The position numbers were made by a program, and so were the translations under genes. A stretch of 6,796 nt of DNA from JBJXFY01 sp046155815 (lineage in GTDB: Bacteria > Verrucomicrobiota > Verrucomicrobiia > Limisphaerales > CAIMTB01), in NCBI GenBank assembly GCA_046155815.1, contig JBJXFY010000014.1:1-6796 (forward strand), written 5' to 3'. A model generated the notes under the pieces. It was not told where the DNA came from, made no database searches, and saw only the letters and a list, made by a program, of their open reading frames with translations. Shown piece by piece: positions 1 through 5,880 of the stretch. Numbering within the stretch: the first letter of the stretch is position 1; each line of letters begins with the position of its first letter.

Positions 1-1325
1 CGTCCGCCGACGAGGACGGGGAGGGCGAGCCGGGGGACATGATGGAGTTCTTCCGCCGCGAGCTGCGCCGACGCATGGAGGAGCAGGGCCGGCCCATGCC
101 CGAGAACTTTGGCCGCCCCACCGAGCAGGGCTCCGGCGTCATCTTCCGGCCGGACGGCTACATCCTCACCAACCGCCACGTCGTCGAGAACGCCGCCGAG
201 GTGCAGGTCGAGCTGCAGGACGGCCGAAAGTTCAAGGCCGAGGTGCGCGGCGCCGACCCGCACTCGGACATCGCCGTGCTCAAGGTGGACGCCACCGGCC
301 TGCCCGCCGCCACGCTGGGCGACTCCGCGAGGCTGCGCGTGGGCGAGTTCGCCATCGCCATCGGCGCGCCCTTCCAGCTTGATTACAGCGTCACCTTCGG
401 CCACGTCAGCGCCAAGGGCCGCCGCGTCGTCTCCGACATGGAGATGATGGACCAGGACTTCATCCAGACCGACGCCAGCATCAACCCCGGCAACAGCGGC
501 GGGCCGCTTGTGGACGTTGAGGGCCGCGTCATCGGCATCAACACCATGATCCGCGGGCTGAACACCGGCATCGGCTTCGCCGTCCCGATCAACCTCGCCC
601 GCGAGGTCGCCGACCAGATCATCGCCCAGGGCCGCATCGTCCGCTCCTGGCTCGGCATCGGCATCGAGAACCTCCAGAACCTCGATGCAGCCGACCGCCC
701 CGGCACTCCGGTGCCGGAAGGCGTCGTCGTCATGGGCATCAACCCCGGCGGCCCCTCCGACGGCTCCGACCTCCGCCGCCGCGACGTGATCGTGTCCGTG
801 GACGGCGCGCCCATCCGCACCGTGGCCGACCTCAAGGCGCAGATCCGGGGCAAGCCGCCCGGCCAGGAGGTCGCGCTCGGGGTCTTTCGCGGCGCTGAGC
901 AGCTCACGCTCAAGGTCGCGCCCGGCGAGCGCCCCGCCGAGATGATGGCCTCGCTCCGGCGCGGCGGCGGCCGTCCCCGTCCCGACCCCGCACCCGAGGT
1001 GGAGGCCGAAGCCGAACCAGGGAAGGAACTGGCCGCGAAGTCCGCCGAGCTCGGCCTGCTGGTGCGTCCCGTGCCGCCGGCGCTCGTGGCGGGTTACGGG
1101 CTGGAGGAGGACACCGGCGTGCTCATCACGCGGGTGCGGGCCGGCTCACCCGCCGCCGCGCTGGGGCTGCAGCCCGGCGAGGTCGTGACTCGCGTGAACC
1201 GCCGCACGGTGCGGAACGTGGAGGAGTTTGAAACGCAGCTCGCCGCCGGCGACCTGAAGCGCGGCATCAGCCTCACCCTCGTCGGCGAGGAGGGCCGCCG
1301 CTTTGAGGTGCTGAAGGCGGAGTGA
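1..1325 (+). CDS. htrA: DegP/HtrA-family serine endoprotease, two PDZ domains (5'-partial)
   Basis: This is a trypsin-fold protease/chaperone of the envelope that degrades or refolds misfolded exported proteins. The frame is open from the left edge (first whole codon at 3), so the ATG at 39 is probably internal: no signal peptide or first beta-strand follows it. Numbering from that ATG, the catalytic triad is complete: His47 in TNRHVV, Asp77 in HSDIAVLK and Ser153 in NPGNSGGPL. The loop before GSGVIF is short, more like DegQ or DegS than the long LA loop of DegP. PDZ1 spans about 205-295 (start SWLGIGIE). A Pro/Glu-rich linker (about 300-332) leads to PDZ2, about 335-425, with GSPAAALGLQPGEVV. 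Two PDZ domains and over 428 residues fit DegP/DegQ rather than single-PDZ DegS. It ends in TGA, convergent with the fibre cluster. Family is secure; the exact orthologue (degP, degQ or mucD) is not. Confidence 0.95.
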   Translation, partial: SADEDGEGEPGDMMEFFRRELRRRMEEQGRPMPENFGRPTEQGSGVIFRPDGYILTNRHVVENAAEVQVELQDGRKFKAEVRGADPHSDIAVLKVDATGLPAATLGDSARLRVGEFAIAIGAPFQLDYSVTFGHVSAKGRRVVSDMEMMDQDFIQTDASINPGNSGGPLVDVEGRVIGINTMIRGLNTGIGFAVPINLAREVADQIIAQGRIVRSWLGIGIENLQNLDAADRPGTPVPEGVVVMGINPGGPSDGSDLRRRDVIVSVDGAPIRTVADLKAQIRGKPPGQEVALGVFRGAEQLTLKVAPGERPAEMMASLRRGGGRPRPDPAPEVEAEAEPGKELAAKSAELGLLVRPVPPALVAGYGLEEDTGVLITRVRAGSPAAALGLQPGEVVTRVNRRTVRNVEEFETQLAAGDLKRGISLTLVGEEGRRFEVLKAE

Positions 1326-1358
1326 GCGGCTGGCGGCGGCGCCCGGTTTCCCGGACTT

Positions 1359-1389
1359 CCAGCGTGAAGGCGAATCGCCGTCGTGCTGG
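1359..1389. terminator. Imperfect hairpin between convergent genes, possible bidirectional terminator
   Basis: Outer arms CCAGC (1359-1363) and GCTGG (1385-1389) enclose inner arms GGCG (1369-1372) and CGCC (1376-1379), with an AAT loop. The positions between can also pair (two G-T wobbles, one A-G mismatch), giving one nearly continuous stem of about 13 pairs. It lies 34 bases after the protease stop and 39 bases after the stop of the opposing small gene, where a terminator would be expected. Neither strand has a T-tract directly after it, so a classical intrinsic terminator is not shown. It could instead be a dispersed intergenic repeat. Confidence 0.35.
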
Positions 1390-1392
1390 CGT

Positions 1393-1420
1393 AGAAAAGG
1401 GGCCGGGCCGGAGGCCGGCG
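1393..1420 (-). terminator. GC hairpin followed by TTTT after the fibre cluster
   Basis: Read on the minus strand just after the small exported gene's stop, there is a short stem GCCGG-CCT-CCGGC (1419-1407), followed by CCGGCCCC and then TTTT (1397-1394). The stem is only 5 pairs and the T-run is short and offset, so it is a weak candidate for ending transcription of the three-gene minus-strand cluster. The palindromic CCGGC-rich block could equally be an interspersed intergenic repeat. Confidence 0.3.
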
Positions 1421-1427
1421 CTCCACC

Positions 1428-1874
1428 TCACGGTTTCCGCAGGCGGAAAAAGCGGGCGGGCAGGTTCGCCGGCGTGACGTGGGTCCGCCCGGCCGGGGAC
1501 GGCACCACCGCCTGCCACCCGGCCGCGTCGCCCAGCGCGGCGCGGAACTCGAGCACGTAGCCGTCCCGATCCCACGTCAGCACGGCCTCCCCGCCCGCAT
1601 TCCGCGTCACGCTGAGCGTCGCGTCGCCGCCCATGGTGGGCGCCGCCAGCACGCCGATGAAGCCGCCCACCAGCGTGAACGTCCCGCCCGCCAGGGTGCC
1701 CGCATCCGCCTGCCCCGCCGTGCCGGTGAGCACATACTGCCCGCCCGTGCTCGTGCCACCGCCGCCTGCCGCCGTGGGCGCCGCCAGCACGAAGGCCCCG
1801 CCGGCCGATTCGGCGGCCGACCTGGCCAGGGTGGAAAGCCCCAGCAGGGCCGCGTGCAGCCAGACTGCTTTCAT
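1428..1874 (-). CDS. Small exported protein of unknown function, glycine-rich repeat and FFRLRKP tail
   Basis: I do not recognise a named gene. The 148-residue product starts with a Sec-type signal peptide (about 1-21: basic start, hydrophobic AALLGLSTLA, small residues RSAA). Residues 25-72 hold related glycine-framed segments: GGAFVLAAPT, GGQYVLTGTAGQADAG and GGTFTLVGGF. The GQ-DAGTL-GGTFTL-GGF pattern is one I associate with exported hypothetical proteins of Verrucomicrobia and Planctomycetes. Residues 85-148 look like a small beta-rich domain ending in a Trp (W120) and FFRLRKP at the extreme C terminus. There is no membrane anchor beyond the signal peptide. Its ATG overlaps the preceding fibre gene's stop as ATGA (1871-1874), and a good ribosome-binding site lies just upstream, so the two are probably co-translated. 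It may be an accessory or assembly partner of the fibres; that is inference from position alone. Confidence 0.8.
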   Translation of the reverse strand: MKAVWLHAALLGLSTLARSAAESAGGAFVLAAPTAAGGGGTSTGGQYVLTGTAGQADAGTLAGGTFTLVGGFIGVLAAPTMGGDATLSVTRNAGGEAVLTWDRDGYVLEFRAALGDAAGWQAVVPSPAGRTHVTPANLPARFFRLRKP

Positions 1875-3817
1875 CGGCCACCTCCCGCCGTCTCCCGGCC
1901 GTCCAGCCGCCGCCGCAGCTCGGCGATCTCCGCCTCCTGCGCGGCCAGCCGCCGGTGCTGGTCAATCGCGTACAGCGTCAGCTCCTCGATCTTCTCCATC
2001 ATGCGCCGCTGGATTTCGCCGACGCGCAGGCCCTCCTCCTCGATCTCCGCCGCCGGCGGAATGCCCGGAAGATGCGAATGCTCCCGGATGTGCGCCGCCA
2101 CTTCATCAAGCGATTTCAACGGATAGCCGGGCTGGAAGACGTAGTCGGGCCACTGGGCGGAATCCTGGATGAGCAGGTCTTCGCAGACGATCTGGCCGTT
2201 CACGGACAGCTCGTATCCGGGCTTGGGCAGCGGGTTGGCGATCGTCACCCAGTTGCTGTCCACGTCCACTACGAGCGAGGGCGTGGTGTCCACGGCGCTG
2301 GACTTGAATTCGAAGCGATCCCCGGCATCGGCATAGTACATCCCGTACTCGGGAAACGCGGGTGAATGCATGATGAGCGGCTTCACCGCGTTCGCGGTGC
2401 CCGATGGGTAGATGTAGGCCATCGGGCTGGCCACGTCGGGGAAGCCCAGGGTGCCGTTCACCGTGAGCGAGCTGAACGGCGTGGTGGTGCCGATGCCCAC
2501 GCGGCCGTTGTCCACCTGGACGGCGGGCTGGTTGTTCACCCGGATCACGAAGGGACGCGGGTCCGTCGTGCCGATGAAATTGACGTCCGTCGTGCCCGCG
2601 TTGCCCGTGCGGCTCCAGGCGTCCGTGCTGCCCGGCGGCCCGGCCGGGCCTTGCAGCCCCTGCGGACCCTGGGCTCCCGCCTGCCCCTGCGCTCCTTGAA
2701 CACCGGGCGGGCCGGCCGCGCCCTGCGGTCCCGGTGGCCCCTGCGAGCCGGTTGCACCCGTGGCTCCGGGCGGGCCGGTTGCCCCGGCCGGCCCCTTGAG
2801 CGCGGTTGAGGTGCCCCAGCCGTTGGTGGTCTTCGGCCCGAAGATCGCGGTGGCCGTGGTATCAAGGTAGAAGTCGCCCGTCACCCCCAGCGCCGCCGCC
2901 GGTGTTCCCGCCCCGCTCCGCACCGTCCTGCCCGCCGTGCCGGTCGGACCCTGCGCTCCCGCCGGACCGGTGTCCCCGGCGATTCCTGGAATTCCCTGCA
3001 GGCCTTGGTCGCCTTTCGCCCCCGCGGGTCCGGTGGCTCCTGCGGCACCGGCGGGACCCGTTGCCCCCGCCGGGCCGGTCGCCCCGGCCGGCCCCTGAAG
3101 CGCGGTGGGCGCGCCCCAGCCGTTGGTGGTCTTCGGCCCGTAGATCGCGGTGGCCGTGGTGTCGAGGTAGAAGTCGCCCGTCGCCCCCAGCGCCGCCGCC
3201 GGCACGCCTGCCCCATTCCGCACCGTCCTGCCCGCCGCGCCGGCCGCGCCTTGCGCTCCCGCCGGACCGGTCGCCCCGGCCGGTCCCGCTTCTCCCGTCG
3301 GACCGGCCGGTCCGGCAACGCCCTGGTTGCCCTGCGGCCCGGCTGGACCGGGATCACCCTTGTCGCCTTTGGGGCCTTGGGCGCCGGCCGGGCCAGTCGC
3401 CCCCGCCGCTCCCGGCGGACCGGCGGGCGTGAGCGCAAAGAGCGCGTAGGGTGCGGCGCTCAACGGTTGGCGCGGGGTCAGCGTCGTGAACGCTCCCGTG
3501 GCGGCCCCCGGCCGCACGGCCAGCTCGAGCCAGCGCGCCTCGCCGTTGAACGCGCCCGGCCCGAAGTCCAGTTCCGTCGTGAACACCCCGCCGCTCACCG
3601 CGACGTTGTCATGGGTGAGGATGCCGCCGACCTGCGCGCCCCCGATCTCGGCGTTGTAAAGGATGGCCCGCAGGTCATGCGGCCCCTCGGCCGGCTGCCC
3701 GCCGTCGGTGAGCCGGCCCTGGTAGGTGAAGCTGCCGCCGAGCGGCGCGGCACCCAGCGGCACCGTGGACAACCAACCAAGCGTCAGGGCCAGCGACAGG
3801 TACGGCTTGATCTTCAT
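1871..3817 (-). CDS. Secreted collagen-like fibre protein with tail-fibre-type C-terminal domain
   Basis: A 648-residue predicted trimeric fibre subunit; no established gene name. A signal peptide (about 1-24) precedes an exported module from FTYQGRL to PYALFALTPA (30-132), shared with the neighbouring fibre. Three collagen blocks of uninterrupted Gly-X-Y follow: 133-195 (21 triplets, with GPKGDKGDP), 242-295 (18) and 342-395 (18). They are separated by two near-identical 46-residue inserts (196-241 and 296-341) containing GDFYLDTTATAI and GPKTTNGWG, a module common in collagen-like and phage fibre proteins. A WSRTGNAGT linker (401-409) leads to VGIGTTTP (440-447), a known beta-strand motif of such fibres. 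The C terminus has WPDYVFQPGYPLKSLDEV (556-573), HLPGIP (582-587) and KIEELTLYAIDQ (609-620), then a coiled coil to about 638. I know this C-terminal pattern from Bacteroidetes fibre-like proteins. No S-D-x-x-L-K cleavage dyad is visible. There is no Shine-Dalgarno before the ATG; the signal peptide supports the start. It lies 37 bases downstream of the S74 fibre gene. Confidence 0.85.
   Translation of the reverse strand: MKIKPYLSLALTLGWLSTVPLGAAPLGGSFTYQGRLTDGGQPAEGPHDLRAILYNAEIGGAQVGGILTHDNVAVSGGVFTTELDFGPGAFNGEARWLELAVRPGAATGAFTTLTPRQPLSAAPYALFALTPAGPPGAAGATGPAGAQGPKGDKGDPGPAGPQGNQGVAGPAGPTGEAGPAGATGPAGAQGAAGAAGRTVRNGAGVPAAALGATGDFYLDTTATAIYGPKTTNGWGAPTALQGPAGATGPAGATGPAGAAGATGPAGAKGDQGLQGIPGIAGDTGPAGAQGPTGTAGRTVRSGAGTPAAALGVTGDFYLDTTATAIFGPKTTNGWGTSTALKGPAGATGPPGATGATGSQGPPGPQGAAGPPGVQGAQGQAGAQGPQGLQGPAGPPGSTDAWSRTGNAGTTDVNFIGTTDPRPFVIRVNNQPAVQVDNGRVGIGTTTPFSSLTVNGTLGFPDVASPMAYIYPSGTANAVKPLIMHSPAFPEYGMYYADAGDRFEFKSSAVDTTPSLVVDVDSNWVTIANPLPKPGYELSVNGQIVCEDLLIQDSAQWPDYVFQPGYPLKSLDEVAAHIREHSHLPGIPPAAEIEEEGLRVGEIQRRMMEKIEELTLYAIDQHRRLAAQEAEIAELRRRLDGRETAGGGR
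1879..1886 (-). promoter_or_regulatory. Ribosome-binding site of the small exported protein
   Basis: On the minus strand GGGAGGTG lies 4 bases before the ATG at 1874, inside the last codons of the upstream fibre gene. It is the only clear Shine-Dalgarno sequence seen in the cluster. It supports this start codon and initiation or re-initiation at the ATGA overlap. Confidence 0.65.
2633..3232 (-). repeat. Two tandem 300-bp units: 46-residue insert plus 18 Gly-X-Y triplets
   Basis: Residues 196-295 and 296-395 of the collagen-like fibre are two in-frame copies of one 100-residue unit, each 46 residues of GDFYLDT-type insert followed by exactly 54 residues of Gly-X-Y. The DNA of the inserts (3095-3232 and 2795-2932) is very similar, with an identical run of 27 bases beginning CCCCAGCCGTTGG at 2814 and again at 3114. 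The collagen halves have diverged more in sequence but kept their length. This points to a segmental duplication. Confidence 0.85.
3422..3730 (-). repeat. Shared N-terminal exported module, copy 2
   Basis: This encodes residues 30-132 of the collagen-like fibre. It is paralogous to 5367-5672 in the upstream fibre gene, with about three quarters of residues identical (for example GGAQVGGILT and FNGEARWLELAVRP). The DNA is identical for about 50 bases at 3508-3558 versus 5450-5500. The repeat is a gene-internal duplication, not a mobile element: there are no terminal inverted repeats or transposase. Confidence 0.85.
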
Positions 3818-3854
3818 GACGGAGGTAAGGCTTGAGGCTGCGCCGGCAGATTCG

Positions 3855-5756
3855 TCATTCCGCCCGGGCAGGCAACAGCTTTTCCAGCGCCGCCAGCCGG
3901 CGCTCGAGCCCGGCGATTCGGGCGTCCTTTTCCGCCACTGCGGCCTCGAGTTTCCAGTTCAGGCCCTGGATGGCTGCCAGCGCCACGCCGTCGGCGTCCA
4001 CGGTGGCGATGTGCTTGTCGCCGTCGCCCAAGCCGAAGGCGGCCTTGAAATCCTGCGCCATCGGGCCGGCGTGACGCGCGGCGGGGTCGGCGAGGTAGTT
4101 CCACTCGTAAAGCGGCAGCGCCAGTACCTTGTCCAGCGTGGCCTGCGGGTCCAGCGGCGCGAGGTTGTCCTTGAGCGCGCGGTCGGAGGCGCTGACGAAG
4201 GTGCCGTTGACGCGCAGGCCGCCGGAGTTGAGGCGCATCATCTCCACGCCGCCCGAGCCGGGGCTGTTGGCGTTGTTCGAGTGGGTGCCGCCGCGGTGCC
4301 ACGAGTAGCTGCCGACGTCGCTGGTGCGGAAGTACGTGGTCCCGGCCTGCACGCCGATGGCGTGCTGGTTGTCCCAGAGGTTGAGCATCTGCCGGGTGGT
4401 CGTGCCGAAGAACTGCGCGGTGTCGCCGCTGACGTGGACGCCGCCCTCGGCGCGGACGTTGAAGGTGTTCACGCCGGCGGAAGTGAAGCTGGCGTTCTGG
4501 CTGTCGGAAAAGACAAAGGCGCCCTGGTGGTTGACGCGCGAACGCCGGCCGGCGGCGAAGGAAAAGCCCGCGTTGTCGGCGATGAGATTGTTCGTGCCGC
4601 CGGCGATGAAGGCGCTGGCGGCGTTGGTGCCGATGCGGTTGTTGTCCCCGCCCATGATGGCCGCAAAGCTGCTCTCGCGGCCGATCTCATTGTCCGAGCC
4701 GCCCACGATCACCGGGGCGATTTCACGGCGGTTGGCGTTGTTCGATCCGAGAATGTCGTTGCGGAATCCGCCCACGATCAGGCCGCCGTCCACGTTGTTG
4801 GCGATGCGATTGTCGCCGCCGCCGAGGATCGCCGTGATGACGGAGTTCGTGCCGATGCGGTTGTCGCGGCCGCCGGCGATGACGGCGTGCTGGTTGTCCT
4901 GCAGGATCTCGTTGCGCGCGCCGCCGCCGATGAAGGCGGAGCGCTGGTCACGCGCGATGACGTTGTCCACGCCGCCGGCGATGACGGTCTCGTGCGCGAG
5001 GTCCGCGACGCTGTTTTCGCGGCCGCTGAGGACCGCGGAGTTGGTCGAGGCCGTGTCCACCGAGTTCGCGCGCCCGCCGATGATGCGCGTGCCGGAGGCC
5101 TGGGCCTCGAGCCGCAGCACGGGCTGGTTGGCCGCGCGCAGGACCAGCGGCGTCGCGTCGGTCGTGCCGAGGAAGTTGGCGCCCGGGTTGGTGCCGGCGT
5201 TGCCGGTGCGGCTCCAGGAGTCCGCCGAGCCGGGCGGACCCTGCGGGCCGGGCGAACCTGGGATGCCTTGGGTGCCCGGCGGCCCAGCCGACCCCTGCGG
5301 ACCCATCAAGCCTTGCGGGCCTGCGAGGCCCTGAGGCCCGGCCGGTCCCTCCGGGCCTGTCGGCCCCGCCGGAGTCAGGGCATAGAGCGCGTAAGGCGTG
5401 GGCGTGAGCGGCTGGCGGGGCTGCAGCGAGGTGAAGGCGCCCTCGCCCGCCGGCCGCACGGCCAGCTCGAGCCAGCGCGCCTCGCCGTTGAACGCGCCCG
5501 CCCCGAAGTCCAGCGCCGTCGTGAACACCCCGTCGCTCACGGCGACGTTGCCGTTGGTGAGGATGCCGCCGACCTGCGCGCCGCCAAACTCGGCGTCATA
5601 CAGGATCAGCCGCAGGTCGTAGCTGCCCTGCGCGGGCCGGCCGCCGTCGGCCAGGCGGCCTTGGTAGGTGAAGCCGCTCCCGAGCGGGACGACGGCGTGG
5701 AGGGTGAGGCCCGCGGCGAGCAGCCACGCGGCGAGGAACCGGAACGTCGTTTTCAT
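3855..5756 (-). CDS. Secreted collagen-like, beta-roll fibre with peptidase S74 self-cleaving chaperone domain
   Basis: A predicted trimeric fibre subunit of 633 residues. I chose the ATG at 5756 over the in-frame ATG at 5807 because a typical signal peptide (MKTTFRFLAAWLLAAGLTLHA) begins there and the 17-residue extension is charged. Domains in order: shared exported module 29-130; collagen 131-175 (15 Gly-X-Y triplets); WSRTGNAGT linker 181-189; ten GG-x-x-N-x-I repeats at 17-residue spacing (224-392), like the left-handed beta-roll of YadA-type adhesin heads, ending in FAAGRRSRVNHQGAFVF; a beta-rich stretch with HAIGVQAGTTYFRTSD; then the S74 domain from about 522. The S74 catalytic pair is visible as Ser524 and Lys529 in SDRALK, the same Ser+5-Lys spacing as endosialidase, so cleavage before Ser524 would release about 110 residues. 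A coiled coil (about 600-628) ends the protein. No membrane anchor is seen. No Shine-Dalgarno precedes the start. It is probably first in the three-gene cluster. Cellular role unknown; adhesion or surface structure is inference. Confidence 0.88.
   Translation of the reverse strand: MKTTFRFLAAWLLAAGLTLHAVVPLGSGFTYQGRLADGGRPAQGSYDLRLILYDAEFGGAQVGGILTNGNVAVSDGVFTTALDFGAGAFNGEARWLELAVRPAGEGAFTSLQPRQPLTPTPYALYALTPAGPTGPEGPAGPQGLAGPQGLMGPQGSAGPPGTQGIPGSPGPQGPPGSADSWSRTGNAGTNPGANFLGTTDATPLVLRAANQPVLRLEAQASGTRIIGGRANSVDTASTNSAVLSGRENSVADLAHETVIAGGVDNVIARDQRSAFIGGGARNEILQDNQHAVIAGGRDNRIGTNSVITAILGGGDNRIANNVDGGLIVGGFRNDILGSNNANRREIAPVIVGGSDNEIGRESSFAAIMGGDNNRIGTNAASAFIAGGTNNLIADNAGFSFAAGRRSRVNHQGAFVFSDSQNASFTSAGVNTFNVRAEGGVHVSGDTAQFFGTTTRQMLNLWDNQHAIGVQAGTTYFRTSDVGSYSWHRGGTHSNNANSPGSGGVEMMRLNSGGLRVNGTFVSASDRALKDNLAPLDPQATLDKVLALPLYEWNYLADPAARHAGPMAQDFKAAFGLGDGDKHIATVDADGVALAAIQGLNWKLEAAVAEKDARIAGLERRLAALEKLLPARAE
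4533..5087 (-). repeat. 51-bp-period coding repeats (17-residue beta-roll units)
   Basis: The conserved Asn of the GG-x-x-N-x-I unit falls at residues 231, 248, 265, 282, 299, 316, 333, 356, 373 and 390 of the S74 fibre. The step is exactly 17 except for one step of 23 (333 to 356), where six extra residues around SNNANRRE are inserted. An eleventh degenerate unit (FSFAAGRRSRV) closes the array. The periodicity is that of a repeated beta-roll. DNA copies are diverged, so the array is old and kept by selection on the protein. Confidence 0.85.
5232..5366 (-). repeat. Collagen-like Gly-X-Y segment of the S74 fibre
   Basis: Fifteen uninterrupted Gly-X-Y triplets (residues 131-175) run from GPTGPEGPAG to GPQGPPG. 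Pro and Gln are frequent in X and Y. The segment is much shorter than the 57 triplets of the second fibre and has no GDFYLDT insert. Confidence 0.9.
5367..5672 (-). repeat. Shared N-terminal exported module, copy 1
   Basis: This encodes residues 29-130 of the S74 fibre and is the paralogue of 3422-3730. The order FTYQGRL, LILYDAE, GGAQVGGILT, FTTALDFG, FNGEARWLELAVRP, PRQPLTPTPYALYALTPA is kept in both. The module immediately precedes the collagen segment in both proteins, so it may cap or register the trimer or dock it to a common cell-surface partner; that role is inference. Confidence 0.85.
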
Positions 5757-5880
5757 GGCCGGCAGTATGCAACTGGCATCATCGTCCCGGCGCCGTCCCG
5801 CGTCCATCGCTGACTCGCCAAAATCTCCTTCCCGCCCCCGCGCCGCCGGCCTTTAGTTGCCGGCCAATTTCCGACTGCCC
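5757..5880. promoter_or_regulatory. Divergent intergenic region between the fibre cluster and argG
   Basis: These 124 bases must hold the promoters of both argG and the fibre cluster, unless transcription enters from elsewhere. No convincing sigma-70 pair is visible on either strand. On the plus strand a repeated GCCGGC (5845-5850 and 5859-5864) flanks CTTTAGTT and could form a 6-pair stem just before argG. No Shine-Dalgarno is seen before either ATG. No ARG-box-like operator could be recognised. Confidence 0.35.

Noticed and set aside
1273..1965. A minus-strand frame of 230 codons spanning the small exported gene and the ends of its neighbours.
   Set aside because: It is Arg/Gly-rich without domain signals, overlaps three better-supported genes, and lacks the signal peptide and SD of the 1874 start.
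2633..3421. Periodic GC-rich repeats on the plus strand as a CRISPR array or satellite.
   Set aside because: The period is 9 bases or multiples of 3 and corresponds exactly to Gly-X-Y codons on the minus strand; there are no spacers.
1428..5756. Prophage tail-fibre locus.
   Set aside because: Both fibres and the third protein carry Sec signal peptides, and no phage structural, lysis or integrase gene is present. The right flank is argG and the left flank a protease. A prophage remnant cannot be fully excluded from this window.
5757..5807. The in-frame ATG at 5807 as start of the S74 fibre.
   Set aside because: It adds 17 mostly charged residues ahead of a complete signal peptide beginning at the ATG at 5756.
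3726..5813. A plus-strand open frame of 695 codons antisense to the S74 fibre gene.
   Set aside because: It mirrors the codon structure of the real gene in G+C-rich DNA and its product is low-complexity Ala/Val/Arg/Gly with no domain. The minus frame has a signal peptide, collagen, beta-roll and S74 motifs.
5845..5864. Riboswitch or attenuator ahead of argG.
   Set aside because: Only a short 6-base inverted repeat lies in about 36 bases before the ATG, too little for a structured leader, and no T-run follows.
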